From positions 16,723 through 80,722 of the forward strand of contig JACQZZ010000048.1 of the NCBI GenBank assembly GCA_016213625.1: a DNA stretch of 64,000 bases. The letters run 5' to 3'. Source of the stretch: Actinomycetota bacterium (lineage in GTDB: Bacteria > Actinomycetota > Acidimicrobiia > Acidimicrobiales > Ilumatobacteraceae). Positions 62,711-64,000 of the stretch are shown here, in pieces (positions within the stretch are counted from its first letter, which is position 1; each line of letters starts with the position of its first letter). The notes under the pieces are model-generated. The model worked only from the letters and a program-made list of their open reading frames with translations. It was not told the origin of the DNA and searched no databases. A program made the position numbers and the translations under genes.

Positions 62711-63634
62711 ATGCCCGCAGTTCCGTTGCTGACCACCGACCAGATGGCGTCCTTCGTGTCGCGCGGATTCCTGCGGTTCGACGCGGTCGTGCCCAACGAG
62801 ATCAACCAGCAGGCGATGACCGAACTGCCCGGTCTGTTCCGCACGTGGCTCGACGAGTTCCGCGGTGTCACCGGCGGAGGCGCGCCTGCCTCCGACGACG
62901 CCGACGAGGCCCTGCTGCCTCGCTCCGGCACCGCGCTCCACGACGCGTATGCACCGGAGTCGGCGTTCGGTCGGATGGTGCGGGTGCCCATCATCGCCGG
63001 AGCGATCGCCTCTCTGGTCGGTGCCGACCCGGTGGTCGACCACCACTTCGTCCACATCAAGCAGGCGGGCGATCTCCACGCTCAGGGTCTGCACTGCGAC
63101 GCGATCATCGACCAGGGCCTCGCCTTCGACATCCAGCTGTTCTGGGTCCCGCACGACGTCGCGCCGCGGGAGGGTGGCACCCGGTTCGTCCCCGGCAGTC
63201 ACCTGCGCCGCGTGAACATGGACGACGTCGCCCGCTACCACCACCTCGCCGGCGAGCAGTACTTCGCAGGTGAGGCCGGCACCGTGGTGATCTTCCACCA
63301 GGGGCTGTGGCATGCCGGCGCGCCGAACCACGGCGACCGCGACCGGGTGATGGGCAAGCTCCGGTTGAACCCCACGAGACCACAGGTGCGGCTGTGGGAC
63401 ACCAGCGACCTCGAGCCACGCAATCGCGCCGACGACCACATGTTCGCTCGCATGGAGCCGGGCATGGTGGCGTCGGAGTTGCGCCGCAGCGAGCCCTGGT
63501 ACGAGCCGTCGGTGAATCGGCTGGAGACGGTGCAGCGGTCGCAGCTCTGGCGCTACCTCACCGGCGACCACGAGTTCGATGTCGACTGGTACCTCACGCG
63601 CACCGAGCGCCGCGCGGCGTTGGTCACACCGTGA
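62711..63634 (+). CDS. Phytanoyl-CoA dioxygenase family protein
   Basis: 307-residue Fe(II)/2-oxoglutarate oxygenase. The iron site is L-H-C-D-A-I (His about 133, Asp about 135) and a later His in L-W-H-A-G-A-P-N-H-G-D-R-D-R, where the final Arg binds 2-oxoglutarate. V-P-G-S-H-L-R-R is the family's common loop. It hydroxylates an unidentified substrate; bacterial members act on natural products or osmolytes. GGAGGAG lies 8 bases before the ATG. Its stop overlaps the next gene's GTG by four bases. Confidence 0.9.
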   Translation: MPAVPLLTTDQMASFVSRGFLRFDAVVPNEINQQAMTELPGLFRTWLDEFRGVTGGGAPASDDADEALLPRSGTALHDAYAPESAFGRMVRVPIIAGAIASLVGADPVVDHHFVHIKQAGDLHAQGLHCDAIIDQGLAFDIQLFWVPHDVAPREGGTRFVPGSHLRRVNMDDVARYHHLAGEQYFAGEAGTVVIFHQGLWHAGAPNHGDRDRVMGKLRLNPTRPQVRLWDTSDLEPRNRADDHMFARMEPGMVASELRRSEPWYEPSVNRLETVQRSQLWRYLTGDHEFDVDWYLTRTERRAALVTP

Positions 63635-63900
63635 GCGCCCGCCAGCAGGTGCTGATGATGTGGCTGGCGAGCAGTTCGCTCGACAGCCGCGTGCTCGGTT
63701 GGTCGTTCTTCGACGGCACCGCCGGCGAAGGGCCCCAGCCTCAGGACGACCCGCCGTACGCCACTGGTGCGGCGGCGCTGGTGGACGGATGGCGGCTGTT
63801 GCAGATGTCGCCGCTCATTCCGCCGGTGCCGGGTCACGAACGAGCGACGTCGTTCCTGAAGCACGAGTTCGTGTTCGAGCGGATGATCGACCGCGGCTGA
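63631..63900 (+). CDS. Small protein coupled to PhyH oxygenase, unknown
   Basis: 89 residues, no recognised domain. It begins S-A-R-Q-Q-V-L-M-M-W-L-A-S-S-S-L-D-S-R-V-L-G-W-S-F-F-D-G and ends H-E-F-V-F-E-R-M-I-D-R-G; no signal or membrane helix. The pattern of tryptophan and aromatic residues and GC-rich third positions support it as a real gene. The GTGA overlap with the oxygenase stop indicates coupling, so it may be a partner or a substrate-handling subunit. Confidence 0.7.
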   Translation: MSARQQVLMMWLASSSLDSRVLGWSFFDGTAGEGPQPQDDPPYATGAAALVDGWRLLQMSPLIPPVPGHERATSFLKHEFVFERMIDRG

Positions 63901-64000
63901 CGAGTTCGTCGGCGGCAGGCTGCGGCGAGCGGAGGGCGACGATCGCCACGGCACACACCCGCGCGGCCAGCGCACCGAGCGCGAACGGCACTCGCGGCGA
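63815..64000 (-). CDS. Possible 3' end of a membrane protein gene (partial)
   Basis: The minus-strand frame open to the right edge encodes P-F-A-L-G-A-L-A-A-R-V-C-A-V-A-I-V-A-L-R-S-P-Q, a plausible final membrane helix followed by a polar tail. Third positions are GC-rich only as far as about 63895, and the stop at 63815-63817 would make an 86-base overlap with the plus-strand gene. Very tentative. Confidence 0.3.
   Translation of the reverse strand, partial: SPRVPFALGALAARVCAVAIVALRSPQPAADELVSRGRSSARTRTRASGTTSLVRDPAPAE

Noticed and set aside
60593..63571. A 992-codon minus-strand open frame across the hydrolase, GNAT and PhyH genes, and similar long frames at 2580-4652, 29663-32356 and 37214-39817.
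   Set aside because: Each is antisense to well-motivated genes, rich in His/Arg/Gly/Asp without any domain pattern, which is the usual shadow of GC-rich coding sequence.

Overview
The window is a GC-rich chromosomal stretch from a high-GC Gram-positive bacterium. The likely group is Actinomycetota, plausibly an Acidimicrobiia/Ilumatobacter-like marine lineage; this placement is inference. Reasons are GC-rich third codon positions throughout, two F420-type oxidoreductase families (LLM class, PPOX class), a tandem-GNAT protein resembling mycothiol synthase, a BTAD-type regulator, frequent GTG starts, and many start codons placed 6-8 nt after a TANNNT -10 box (leaderless transcription). About 57 genes can be supported. 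I saw no tRNA, rRNA, CRISPR array, insertion sequence or phage gene. Most of it looks like ordinary chromosomal backbone with small accessory pieces.

Layout. 1-5.4 kb: heme-O synthase (ctaB), the N-degron adaptor clpS with a GGQ peptidyl-tRNA hydrolase, a two-helix membrane protein, an FtsH-like protease with an altered Walker B, and an MtfA-like peptidase. 5.4-8.4 kb: a three-gene FtsX/LolD-type ABC exporter. 8.4-13.7 kb: an LLM oxidoreductase, an ECF sigma factor with a Ser-rich transmembrane partner, a double-GNAT protein and an aldehyde dehydrogenase. 13.7-17.6 kb: engB, a lipoprotein, and an operon of ferric-reductase-like membrane protein, FMN-binding protein and ApbE flavin transferase, which together read as an extracytosolic flavinylated electron-transfer module. 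17.6-24.7 kb: a fused alpha/beta dehydrogenase E1, small enzymes, an MFS drug exporter and a RES-Xre toxin-antitoxin pair.

24.7-31.1 kb: a reduced yge-type carbamoyl cluster (YgeW carbamoyltransferase, YgeY hydrolase, carbamate kinase) facing a two-gene operon (cyclic-2,3-diphosphoglycerate synthetase-like GTPase and PLP decarboxylase). 31.1-37 kb: an MFS transporter, a beta-propeller lipoprotein, and a folate operon (fused PabB-PabC, then FolP). 37.2-42.8 kb: one 1864-residue secreted heme peroxidase with RTX repeats and four choice-of-anchor-D domains, closed by tandem hairpins. 43-54.7 kb: a BTAD regulator, a DUF2520 Rossmann protein, a hydrolase, a stand-alone CBM48 protein, the fused B12 mutase icmF, a CinA/PncC amidase, a VOC protein, a large membrane protein, a double-ACT protein and an M20 amidohydrolase. 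54.7-64 kb: a nitroreductase, an SDR, an ArsR-SRPBCC pair with a visible operator, a YcaQ-like protein and esterase, a decayed amidohydrolase beside an S4 protein lacking a normal start, a homocysteine methyltransferase and hydrolase on overlapping divergent promoters, a GNAT, and a PhyH dioxygenase with a small partner.

Two window-wide patterns stand out. Seventeen genes have a textbook TANNNT box 6-8 nt before the start codon, which also fixes several start sites. And two intergenic elements, each two GAAC-N4-GTTC units at a 20-bp pitch, supply the stop codons of three genes; all three proteins end Arg-Thr-stop.
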